Assembly: GCA_946406145.1 (NCBI GenBank)
Contig: CAMJJL010000012.1
Span: 1-45,538, forward strand
DNA length: 45,538 bases
From: an uncultured Clostridia bacterium
GTDB lineage: Bacteria > Bacillota > Clostridia > Oscillospirales > Acutalibacteraceae
Direction: 5' to 3'
A program made the translations under genes and the position numbers. Numbering within the stretch: the stretch's first letter is position 1; each line of letters begins with the position of its first letter. Below are positions 32,585 to 45,000 of the stretch, one piece after another. The notes beneath the pieces were generated by a model that was not told the origin of the DNA, did not search any database, and saw nothing but the letters and a program-made list of their open reading frames with translations.

Positions 32585-33019
32585 ATGACGAAAGAAAACT
32601 ATTCCGAATTGGTCAAAAAGCGTTCGCGCAACAGCAATATTTGGCTCGACTGCCTGAAGGCGTTTTTGATCGGCGGCGCGATCTGCGCGATAGGGCAGGG
32701 GATACTGGAGCTCTTTCTCGCACTGGAGATAGCGGAGAACGACGCAAAGACCCTGACCTCGGTATCGCTGATCTTCATCGGCGTACTGCTTACGGCGCTC
32801 CATCAGTATGAGCGGCTTGCCAAGTACGGCGGCGCGGGAACACTGGTGCCGATCACGGGCTTTGCGAACGCCATGAGCTCGCCGGCGATCGAGTTCAAGG
32901 CGGAGGGGTTGATCACCGGACTGGCGGCAAAGATGTTCATCATCGCCGGTCCCGTGCTGGTATACGGCACCTCCGCCGCCGTGATCTACGGATTTATCTA
33001 CTGGCTGACGACGATGTGA
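32585..33019 (+). CDS. spoVAC: Stage V sporulation protein AC
   Basis: A 144-residue integral membrane protein of the spore inner membrane channel for dipicolinic acid. It carries the SpoVAC pattern: NIWLDCLKAFLIGGAICAIGQG at the first membrane segment, LIFIGVLLTALHQYERLAKYGGAGTLVPITGFANAMSSPAIEFKAEG in the middle, and a final hydrophobic segment. Four membrane segments are likely. In Bacillus it sits among spoVA genes; here spoVAD and spoVAE are absent next to it. There is no clear Shine-Dalgarno site before the ATG, which is unusual for this window. A forespore sigma-G promoter would be expected but is not convincing. Confidence 0.95.
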   Translation: MTKENYSELVKKRSRNSNIWLDCLKAFLIGGAICAIGQGILELFLALEIAENDAKTLTSVSLIFIGVLLTALHQYERLAKYGGAGTLVPITGFANAMSSPAIEFKAEGLITGLAAKMFIIAGPVLVYGTSAAVIYGFIYWLTTM

Positions 33020-33094
33020 TACGTTGCGTGCATACCTCCCGACGATGGGTAAGGTCACTGTGTCTATGACCGAAGGAATATGCAGATAAGAATT

Positions 33095-33126
33095 GCCCTG
33101 TATGCGTTCGGCATACAGGGCGTTTT
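33095..33126 (+). terminator. Terminator between convergent spoVAC and birA
   Basis: An 11-bp stem GCCCTGTATGC/GCATACAGGGC (33095-33105 and 33111-33121) is followed by GTTTT on the plus strand. It fits spoVAC. On the minus strand the hairpin follows the birA stop with only a weak T-tract. Confidence 0.8.
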
Positions 33127-33129
33127 GCG

Positions 33130-33876
33130 TTATTTGATCGGAATGATGCTGATCTCACCGGAGTTAAGGGTGGTGCGTTCGCCGTTTTCTTCGACGATCA
33201 GTCCGCCGTCGGCATCGATATCGACAGCGGTTGCGGTATGGATCATATCGTTCTGCGTGTAGCGGACGGCTCTGCCGATGCAGAAGTTCCGTTCCTTGTA
33301 TTTTTCTAATATAGAATTATTATCCGGATGGCGGTAGTAATCGATCAGCTTTGCCGTGATGGTGCCGCACAGAGTGTTGATCTCAAGTTCGCCGAGGTTG
33401 CCTGCGTTCGCGGCGAATTCATCGGGGAATCGCTTTGTGCACAGGTTCATCCCGATCCCGATGATCACGGCGTGGGGACGGTTGTCGCTGTCGCTGACCA
33501 GCTCGGTCAGGATGCCTGCCGCCTTTTTGCCGTCCGCATAGATATCGTTGACCCATTTGATCGCGGGCTGAACATCACTCAGCGCGCCGACGGCTTCACA
33601 AACCGCTACGGCGGCGGCACAGGTGATCTTCTGTACGCTCGCGGCAGGCGCGGACAGGGGGAGGGAGAGGGTCATGTACAGCCCCGTGTCCTTGGGGGAG
33701 TAGAAGCTGTGACCGTGTCTGCCGCGACCGGCGGTCTGATGGGTCGCGGCGTAGAGGCAGATGCCGCTGTCTGCGCGGCGTTTCGCTTCATTATTGGTGG
33801 AGTCGATACTGTCATACACGCGGATCGTGACAGGATCGGAACAATATGCTTGGATTTTTTCGGGATTGAGCTTCAT
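33130..33876 (-). CDS. birA: Biotin--[acetyl-CoA-carboxylase] ligase
   Basis: This 248-residue enzyme activates biotin with ATP and attaches it to carrier lysines. The catalytic domain has YDSIDSTNNEAKR, the biotinyl-AMP loop GRGRHGHSFYSPKDTGLYMTLSL (residues about 50-72), KWVNDIYADGKKAAGIL with the catalytic Lys, and GIGMNLCTK. A C-terminal SH3-like domain follows at about 200-248. There is no N-terminal winged helix, so unlike E. coli BirA it should not act as a repressor. AAGGAAAG precedes the ATG. It is a single gene, convergent with spoVAC and divergent from rpoB. Confidence 0.95.
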   Translation of the reverse strand: MKLNPEKIQAYCSDPVTIRVYDSIDSTNNEAKRRADSGICLYAATHQTAGRGRHGHSFYSPKDTGLYMTLSLPLSAPAASVQKITCAAAVAVCEAVGALSDVQPAIKWVNDIYADGKKAAGILTELVSDSDNRPHAVIIGIGMNLCTKRFPDEFAANAGNLGELEINTLCGTITAKLIDYYRHPDNNSILEKYKERNFCIGRAVRYTQNDMIHTATAVDIDADGGLIVEENGERTTLNSGEISIIPIK

Positions 33877-34105
33877 TCGTCACTTTCCTTACAGGGAGAA
33901 GGTGCTTTTCTCCCGTGATATTAGTACAATGTTTCATAAAATATAGGCGGAGCAGAAAGGAATTGTATACTTTTCATAAACGACGCCCGAAAAGCGTCGG
34001 ATAAAACATTAAACGCAGTCGGGTGTTCCTTACACTTTCGAGAACAAAAGAATTTCCATTATAATTGCAAATTAGAATTAAAAGCAAATAAATTCAAAAA
34101 ATCTA
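33877..34105. other. Intergenic region between birA and the rpoB promoters
   Basis: It is AT-rich. One hairpin (CGACGC/GCGTCG, about 33982-34001) was noticed, with no clear T-run. No gene, and no ribosomal L10/L7-L12 gene as often precedes rpoB, is present here. Confidence 0.6.
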
Positions 34106-34142
34106 TTGACATTCTTGACAAAATCATTTAAACTACTAGAAT
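34106..34142 (+). promoter_or_regulatory. Two overlapping promoters of rpoB-rpoC
   Basis: TTGACA (34106-34111) is 17 bases from TAAACT (34129-34134). A second TTGACA (34115-34120) is 16 bases from TAGAAT (34137-34142). The two are offset by eight or nine bases. The leader is about 215 bases. Confidence 0.75.
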
Positions 34143-34261
34143 GTATCATTATGGGAACATTTACGCCTGTTGTGTCAGACGGATTTTTCGACAAAGTATC
34201 ATAGCAAAGTCGGAGCCGTTTGTCAAGAGGCAAATTGGATACAATCTTGTCACTATTCAAA

Positions 34262-34305
34262 TGTCATTGCGCGCCTCGTGATTGAGGCGCGGCAATCTCA
34301 ACCGA
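34262..34305. repeat. Inverted copy of the CGGTTGAGATTGCC repeat in the rpoB leader
   Basis: TGTCATTGCGCGCC to GGCAATCTCAACCG is the reverse of the copies at 26423 and 32354. A GCGCCTC/GAGGCGC hairpin sits at its centre. It lies about 60 bases before the rpoB start, within the expected transcript. Confidence 0.8.
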
Positions 34306-34363
34306 CTGCGACAGCTTTGTGATCCAACCATGTTTTCCGTGAACTATCAAAAGAAGGAGTGAT

Positions 34364-37300
34364 GTGCTTTTGGTCAATGTCAAAGATGTCAAATTGGGCA
34401 AAGCAGAGCGTAAGAGCTTCGGCAAAATTGAAGACGTCATCAATATGCCGAACCTTATCGAGATCCAGAAAAAATCCTATCAGTGGTTCCTCGAGGAGGG
34501 ACTCAAGGAGGTCTTCAAGGATGTCTCGGGTATCAACGACTACCAGAACAACCTTGTGCTCGACTTCATTGATTATTCCCTCGATGTGGATCATCCGAAC
34601 TATTCGGTCATCGAATGTAAGGAGAGAGACGCGACATATTCCGCGGCGCTGCGTGTTACCGCGCGTCTGCTGAATAAGGAGACCGGTGAGATCAAGGAGA
34701 GCAACGTCTTTATGGGTGACTTTCCCCTGATGACCGATTCCGGTACCTTCGTTATCAACGGCGCTGAGCGTGTTATCGTATCTCAGCTCGTTCGTTCTCC
34801 GGGCGTATATTATAAGATGAGCCACGACAAGACCGGTAAGGAGCTGTTCTCCTCCACCGTCATCCCGAACCGCGGCGCATGGCTGGAGTATGAGAACGAC
34901 GTCAACGATGTGTTCTATGTCCGTATCGATAAGAACCGCAAGCTGCCGATCACCGTCTTTTTGCGCGCCTTAGGTCTGGGTACCGACGGCGATATCGTCG
35001 AGATGTTCGGTGACGACAAGCGCATCAAAGCGACCTTTGAAAAGGACGGCTGCAAGAGCGTTGAGGACGGTCTGATCGAAGTATACCGCAAGCTGCGCCC
35101 CTCTGAGCCTCCCACCATCGAGAGCGCTCAAACGCACATCAATAACCTCTTCTTTGACCCGAGGCGTTACGATATGTCGCGCGTCGGCAGATATAAATAC
35201 AACAAAAAGCTGAATCTTGCCGGTCGTATCACCGATCATACCCTGACTCAGCCCGTTGTCGCTCCGCGCACCGGCGAGGTGCTGGCACAGCGCGGCGATA
35301 CCGTCACCCGTGAAATGGCGGCACAGATCGACAACGCCGGCGTCAAGTTCGTTTACATTGCCGCTGAGGACGGTCACGAGATCAAGGTGCTCTCTAACGG
35401 CATGGTCGACATCAACGCGTATGTTGATTTTGACTGCACCGCACTCGGCGTCAAGGAGCGCGTATCCTTTGACGTACTGTGCGAGATCCTCGACTCCTGC
35501 GAGAGCGAGGAGGAGCTCAAGGCTGAGATCGAGCGCCGCGCAGGCGAGCTTGTTCCCAATCACATCACGGTCGAAGATATCTTTGCTTCCGTCAACTACA
35601 TGAACTGCCTCGCGGAGCATATCGGTACCACCGATGATATCGACCATCTGGGCAACCGCCGCATCCGCTGCGTCGGCGAGCTGCTGCAGAACCAGTTCCG
35701 CATCGGCTTCAGCCGTTTAGAGCGCGTGATCCGTGAGCGCATGACCCTGCAGGCGCAGGATCCCGAGGCGCTCTCTCCGGCTACGCTGATCAATATCCGT
35801 CCCGTGACCGCGGCGATCAAGGAATTCTTCGGTTCCTCTCCGCTGTCCCAGTTTATGGACCAGAACAATCCCCTCGCCGAGCTGACACATAAAAGACGTC
35901 TGTCAGCCCTGGGTCCCGGCGGTCTGAGCCGAGACAGAGCCGGATTCGAGGTGCGTGACGTACATTATACCCACTACGGACGTATGTGTCCTATCGAGAC
36001 CCCTGAAGGCCCCAACATCGGTCTGATCTCCTATCTCGCGACCTTCGCGAAGATCAACGAGTATGGCTTTGTGGAGACTCCCTTCCGCAAGATCGATAAA
36101 GAGACCGGCATCGTTACCAAGGAAGTTGTCTATATGACCGCCGACATGGAGGACGAGTTCTATGTCGCACAGGCGAATGAGCCCCTTGATGAAGAAGGCC
36201 GTTTCGTGCATAAAAAGGTCGTCGGCCGTCATAAGGACGGATTCGTCGAGCTCAAAGCATCCAAGTTTGATTACATGGACGTCAGCCCTCGCATGGTCGT
36301 TTCCGTCGCTACCGCGATGATCCCGTTCCTCGAGAACGATGACGCAAACCGTGCGCTGATGGGCGCGAACATGCAGCGTCAGGCTGTTCCGCTGATGGTC
36401 ACCGAATCTCCGATCGTCGGTACCGGTATGGAATACAAGGCAGGTACCGACTCCGGCGTCTGCGTGCTGGCAGATGACGACGGTACCGTTATGAGCGTTG
36501 ACGCGAACCATATCACCGTTCAGTATGATAACGGCAAGGTCAAGGAGCACGAGGTCATCAAATTCCTCAGATCCAACCAGGGCACCTGTATCAACCAGAT
36601 CCCGATCGTCGAGCGCGGACAGCGCGTCGTCAAGGGCGAGGTGCTCGCTGACGGTCCCGCTACCAAGAACGGCGAGATCTCCTTGGGTAAGAACGCTCTG
36701 ATCGGCTTTATGACCTGGGAAGGCTACAACTACGAGGACGCGGTACTGATCAACGAAAAGATCGTCCGCGACGACGTATATACCTCTATCCATATCGAAG
36801 AGTATGAGATCGACGCACGTGATACGAAGCTCGGACCCGAAGAGATCACCCGTGATATCCCGAATGTCGGTGAGGATATGCTCAAGGATCTGGACGAGAA
36901 CGGTATCATCCACATCGGCGCCGAGGTTCATGCCGGCGATATTCTGGTCGGCAAGGTCACGCCCAAGGGCGAGACCGAGCTGACCGCCGAGGAGCGCCTG
37001 CTGCGCGCCATCTTCGGCGAAAAGGCGCGTGAGGTCAGAGATACCTCCCTGCGCGTACCTCACGGCGAGAGCGGTATCGTTGTCGACGTCAAGGTGTTCA
37101 CACGCGAGGACAGCCGCGATGAGCTGCAGCCCGGCGTGAACAAGGTCGTCCGCTGCTATCTGGCGCAGAAGCGCAAGATCTCGGTCGGCGATAAGATGGC
37201 GGGTCGTCACGGTAACAAGGGTGTCGTATCGCGCATCCTGCCGCAGGAGGATATGCCCTTCCTGCCCGACGGTACTCCGCTGGATATCGTCCTCAACCCC

Positions 37301-38161
37301 CTGGGCGTACCTTCCCGTATGAACATCGGTCAGGTGCTCGAGGTTCACCTCGGCTACGCTTGTAAGGCGCTTGGCTGGAAGATCATGACTCCCGTATTCG
37401 ACGGCGCTCATGAGCAGGACATCTTTGAGCTGTTCGAGCGTATCAGAGATAAAGAAGATTACAAAGATATGCGCGACGAGACCGGTATCGACTTCGGCGA
37501 ATGCTTCCGTCAGAACGGTATCTCCATGGAGTGTAAGACCCGTCTGCGTGACGGCAGAACCGGCGAGTTCTTCGATAACCCCGTCACCGTCGGTTATATG
37601 TACTATCTCAAGCTGCATCATCTTGTCGATGATAAGATCCACGCGCGTTCCACCGGTCCGTACAGCCTGGTCACCCAGCAGCCGCTGGGCGGTAAAGCGC
37701 AGTTCGGCGGTCAGCGCTTCGGTGAGATGGAAGTCTGGGCGCTGGAGGCTTACGGCGCCGCTTACACCCTGCAGGAGATCCTGACCGTGAAGTCCGACGA
37801 CGTTGTCGGTCGTGTCAAGGCGTATGAATCCATCGTCAAGGGTCAGAACATCCCGACCCCGGGTATCCCCGAGTCCTTCAAGGTTCTGATCAAAGAGCTG
37901 CAGAGCCTGTCGCTCGACGTCCGCGTACTCAACGACGAGGGTGAGGAGATCGACCTCAAACAGCATTTCGAGGAGGATGACGATATCGTTGTCGCATCCG
38001 ATGACGAGACGCTCGAGGAGGATACGGTCATGACCTCGATGGACGGCTTCCTGCTCGATGAGGATCAGGATGAAGAGGGCAACATGTTCGATGAGAATTC
38101 CATCTATGAGGATCAGGACGACATGCTCGATTATGACGATTTCGGATCCGACGAAGTTTAA
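34364..38161 (+). CDS. rpoB: RNA polymerase beta subunit
   Basis: This 1265-residue catalytic subunit forms one pincer of RNA polymerase. Family blocks are in order: [36 protein letters not shown], the rifampicin pocket [83 protein letters not shown], and the C-terminal clamp-contact block [25 protein letters not shown] long acidic tail ends the protein. The start is GTG at 34364 with GGAG only four bases away. TTG at 34370 has better spacing and may be the true start. rpoC follows 15 bases after the stop. Confidence 0.98.
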   Translation: MLLVNVKDVKLGKAERKSFGKIEDVINMPNLIEIQKKSYQWFLEEGLKEVFKDVSGINDYQNNLVLDFIDYSLDVDHPNYSVIECKERDATYSAALRVTARLLNKETGEIKESNVFMGDFPLMTDSGTFVINGAERVIVSQLVRSPGVYYKMSHDKTGKELFSSTVIPNRGAWLEYENDVNDVFYVRIDKNRKLPITVFLRALGLGTDGDIVEMFGDDKRIKATFEKDGCKSVEDGLIEVYRKLRPSEPPTIESAQTHINNLFFDPRRYDMSRVGRYKYNKKLNLAGRITDHTLTQPVVAPRTGEVLAQRGDTVTREMAAQIDNAGVKFVYIAAEDGHEIKVLSNGMVDINAYVDFDCTALGVKERVSFDVLCEILDSCESEEELKAEIERRAGELVPNHITVEDIFASVNYMNCLAEHIGTTDDIDHLGNRRIRCVGELLQNQFRIGFSRLERVIRERMTLQAQDPEALSPATLINIRPVTAAIKEFFGSSPLSQFMDQNNPLAELTHKRRLSALGPGGLSRDRAGFEVRDVHYTHYGRMCPIETPEGPNIGLISYLATFAKINEYGFVETPFRKIDKETGIVTKEVVYMTADMEDEFYVAQANEPLDEEGRFVHKKVVGRHKDGFVELKASKFDYMDVSPRMVVSVATAMIPFLENDDANRALMGANMQRQAVPLMVTESPIVGTGMEYKAGTDSGVCVLADDDGTVMSVDANHITVQYDNGKVKEHEVIKFLRSNQGTCINQIPIVERGQRVVKGEVLADGPATKNGEISLGKNALIGFMTWEGYNYEDAVLINEKIVRDDVYTSIHIEEYEIDARDTKLGPEEITRDIPNVGEDMLKDLDENGIIHIGAEVHAGDILVGKVTPKGETELTAEERLLRAIFGEKAREVRDTSLRVPHGESGIVVDVKVFTREDSRDELQPGVNKVVRCYLAQKRKISVGDKMAGRHGNKGVVSRILPQEDMPFLPDGTPLDIVLNPLGVPSRMNIGQVLEVHLGYACKALGWKIMTPVFDGAHEQDIFELFERIRDKEDYKDMRDETGIDFGECFRQNGISMECKTRLRDGRTGEFFDNPVTVGYMYYLKLHHLVDDKIHARSTGPYSLVTQQPLGGKAQFGGQRFGEMEVWALEAYGAAYTLQEILTVKSDDVVGRVKAYESIVKGQNIPTPGIPESFKVLIKELQSLSLDVRVLNDEGEEIDLKQHFEEDDDIVVASDDETLEEDTVMTSMDGFLLDEDQDEEGNMFDENSIYEDQDDMLDYDDFGSDEV

Positions 38162-38176
38162 AAAGGAGGGGCTAAC

Positions 38177-41728
<3,552 letters not shown>

Positions 41729-41737
41729 TCATATCAT

Positions 41738-41767
41738 ATGAGCCTCCGTTTTGGGGGCTCATTTTTC
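41738..41767 (+). terminator. Terminator of rpoB-rpoC
   Basis: A 10-bp stem ATGAGCCTCC/GGGGGCTCAT (41738-41747 and 41753-41762), followed by a T-rich run from 41762. Confidence 0.92.
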
Positions 41768-41870
41768 TTTGTCAGAATTATTGAAAAATTTTACCATATA
41801 TTGTGCAAATCATCCAAAAACAGGATGGATTTTTCTATACCTACATTGCGATAAAAGAGACGGAGATTTA

Positions 41871-41899
41871 TTGAAAAGATTACGCTATTGTAATATAAT
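41871..41899 (+). promoter_or_regulatory. Promoter of the dockerin gene
   Basis: TTGAAA (41871-41876), 17 bases, then TATAAT (41894-41899), about 100 bases before the ATG at 42004. The -10 box lies in the centre of a perfect palindrome. Confidence 0.8.
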
Positions 41900-41913
41900 A
41901 ATTACAATAGCGT
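41882..41913. promoter_or_regulatory. Perfect 13-bp inverted repeat over the -10 box: candidate operator
   Basis: ACGCTATTGTAAT (41882-41894) and ATTACAATAGCGT (41901-41913) are exact inverted copies around six A/T bases. The position over the -10 suggests a dimeric repressor. No regulator gene is adjacent, and there is no T-run to make it a terminator. Confidence 0.75.
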
Positions 41914-42003
41914 GAGTGTACCCGAAGTGTATGCTATGTTAAATTGAACGAGCCTGTGTTGCTGTTTTTCGGCCGTGCAGGCAGCAATTTAGGAGGAGAT
42001 AAC

Positions 42004-45000
42004 ATGAGAAAATGTAAGCAGGTCGTCAGTATGCTCCTGGTGCTTTGCATGATGTTTGCGGTCATATCCGTCGGCATCGTACAGGGCGCGGCGGCTGATG
42101 GCGACGGTATTTACGCAGATCCGCCGAGTGAACCGGCGCTTTTGGGCGACGTTAACCGCGATGGCAGGATTAACGGCGACGATGTCCTTGTGCTCAGAAA
42201 ATCGATAACGCATAATTTCACTGCCGGATATCTTGACTATACGAAAATGTCCAGGAATTCCATTGATTTCAAGGTAGCCGACTGCTTTAAGGATGAAGAA
42301 TACGGCATTGAGGAGAAGATCGACGGAAACGATGTTCTGCTTCTCAGACAGTATATTGTTCATAAACCCGAAGCAATGGACAAGGGTATCGGCGAGCCGG
42401 TCTATGTCGATCCTACCGAACCTCCGACACAGGCTCCTACCGATGCCTCTACGGCCGCTACGATCACGATCTACGGTCTGAACGGTCAGAGCGAGACCAA
42501 AGAATTCAATGTCGGCGACAGCTTTGTTGTTTATACTTCGCTGAATGTGAAGAAGTCCGGCAACGATGTTCAGATCGCTGCCGCAAGCGGTGATCAGAAC
42601 TTTACCGATTCTGTTCTGACATTGACGAGCACGATCGATAGTGAACAGCTCTTTACCGATTCCGATACCGTATTCCCGGTATTCGGCAATGAGGCGATGG
42701 GTCGACTGAGAGGAGAAGGCTGGGTTCAGTATAACGCCTCTACTCCCGGCGTTAACAACGGTTTTGTTTTCGACTCCGACGACGATCTGGTGATCGTTAC
42801 GGAGTATACCGTCACCAAAGGCGGTACCGGAGAAGTCAGAAACGCGCTGTCTTATCTGGCGGCTGCCGATATCGATTTGACCGGATTGGTCAAAGAGGGC
42901 GCTGTCGCTTCCGGCGTTGATCTGACTGTTAACGCTACCTTTGAGAAGCCTATGCCTGCTGCCACTGAGGCTCCGACACAGGCTCCCAAGCCCACTACAG
43001 CGCCGACACAGGCTCCCAAGCCTACTACAGCGCCGACACAGGCTCCCAAGCCTACTACAGCGCCGACACAGGCGCCCAAGCCCACCACAGCGCCGACACA
43101 GGCGCCCAAGCCCACCACAGCGCCGACACAGGCTCAGGATAAAGCAATCGTCACCGTCTACGGCTTAGACGGTAGGTTTGAGACCAAGGAATTCAACGTA
43201 GGCGAGGATTTCTGTGTTTATACTACGCTGAATGCTTCTCAGATCAACAGTGGTAAAATCGGCTCGATCAACGGCTGTCAGCTCTATCCGAATGCTATGA
43301 TCAAGCTCATAGATGAGTACGACGAGGAAGGTATCATTGATCTTGAAGATATGTTCCCGATCACCGGAAACTCGACAATGGCAAGCGGACATCATACCAG
43401 TCTGGAGGATCTGGAGGGACCTGTCGGAGAAAGATTCAATCACGATCCCACCAGAGGTACAGTAGCTTACACTGCTTCCATCGCATCCAGCAGAGGCTTC
43501 CGCTTCGATAGTAATGATGATATCCTGATTAAGACGCATTATCAGGTCACCGCACTAGGTGAGGCAGCTATCACCAATGAAATGAGAACGCTGAGTGCGT
43601 CCGATGATTCTTTGACTCAGTTGATTGAAGAGTGGGAGATCGTCAATCCCAATTTCAGACTCCACGCATCATTCTTACCGCCTGATCAGCAGCCGACAGA
43701 CGGTCCCATGCCTACGGTAGCGCCGACTCAGGCTCCGAAGCCCACTCAGGCTCCGACACAGGCGCCCAAGCCCACCACAGCGCCGACACAGGCGCCCAAG
43801 CCCACTCAGGCTCCGACCGAGCCTGCTCCTGAGGATACCTACATTGTAGCGGGTAACGCTACCGCTATCTTCGGAACCTCCTGGAACGGCAACGATACTG
43901 GCAATACAATGACTAAAGGCAGCGACGGTATCTATACCAAGCAGTATACCATAGGCACAGCCATGAAGGACGTACAGCTCAAGGCTGTCAAGAACGGCAC
44001 CACCTGGATCGGCGACGAGACAGGCAACAACGTTACCTTCAACCTGACCGGCGCAGGTACCTTCACCGTATATTGTGACGGCACCAAGACATGGGTAGAC
44101 GGCGATATCGTCACCTATGATGAGGGTCTGGATGTACAGTCTGTCACCGCGGTAGGTAACGGTTCCTTAGACGGCGACAACTGGCTGAATAACATCAACT
44201 GGGATCCGGCTGCTGCAGCGAACCATATGACCGAGGTTTCTGACGGCGTATACGAGATCGAGTACACACTCGGCGAGTATGACACCAGTGATCCTGAGTT
44301 CAAGTTCGCGGTCAACGACGCATGGACCCACAACTTCGGTCTGGGCGATAACGGCGTCATCGCAAACGGCGTAACCACCGACGCGATCTACAACGGTTCC
44401 AAGAACCTGAAGATCGAGGGTCTCGAGCCCGGCACCACCATCAAGATGCAGCTCGACCTGACCGGCTTTGACTTCACCACCAAGACCGGTGCGAAGATGA
44501 CCGTCACATGGACTGCTCCCACGCCGACACAGGCGCCGACACAGGCACCCAAGCCTACGGTAGCGCCGACACAGGCACCCAAGCCTACGGTAGCGCCGAC
44601 TCAGGCTCCTAAGCCTACTGTTGCTCCGACTCAGGCGCCAAAGCCCACCACAGCGCCGACACAGGCGCCCAAGCCCACTACAGCTCCGACTCAGGCTCCC
44701 AAGCCTACCACAGCTCCGACTGAGGCTCCCAAGCCTACCACAGCGCCGACACAGGCGCCGACACAGCCTCAGGGCAAGGCGACCGTCACCGTCTACGGCT
44801 TAGACGGTAGGCCTGAGACCAAAGAGTTCAACGTAGGCGACGATTTCTATGTTTACACTACGCTGAATGCTTCTCAGATCAACAGCGGTAAGATCGGCTC
44901 GATCAACGGCTGTCAGCTCTATCCGAATGCTTCGATCAAGCTTATGGATGAGTACAACGAGGACGGTATCGTCAATCTTGAAGAGATGTTCCCTGTTACC

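Noticed and set aside
35903-37966. Minus-strand frame of 687 codons opposite rpoB
   Set aside because: It is an antisense shadow caused by codon bias in rpoB. It has no start signal or domain.
42852-43118. Minus-strand glycine/valine-rich frame (GLGACVGAV repeats)
   Set aside because: It is the antisense reading of the Pro/Thr linker array in the dockerin gene.
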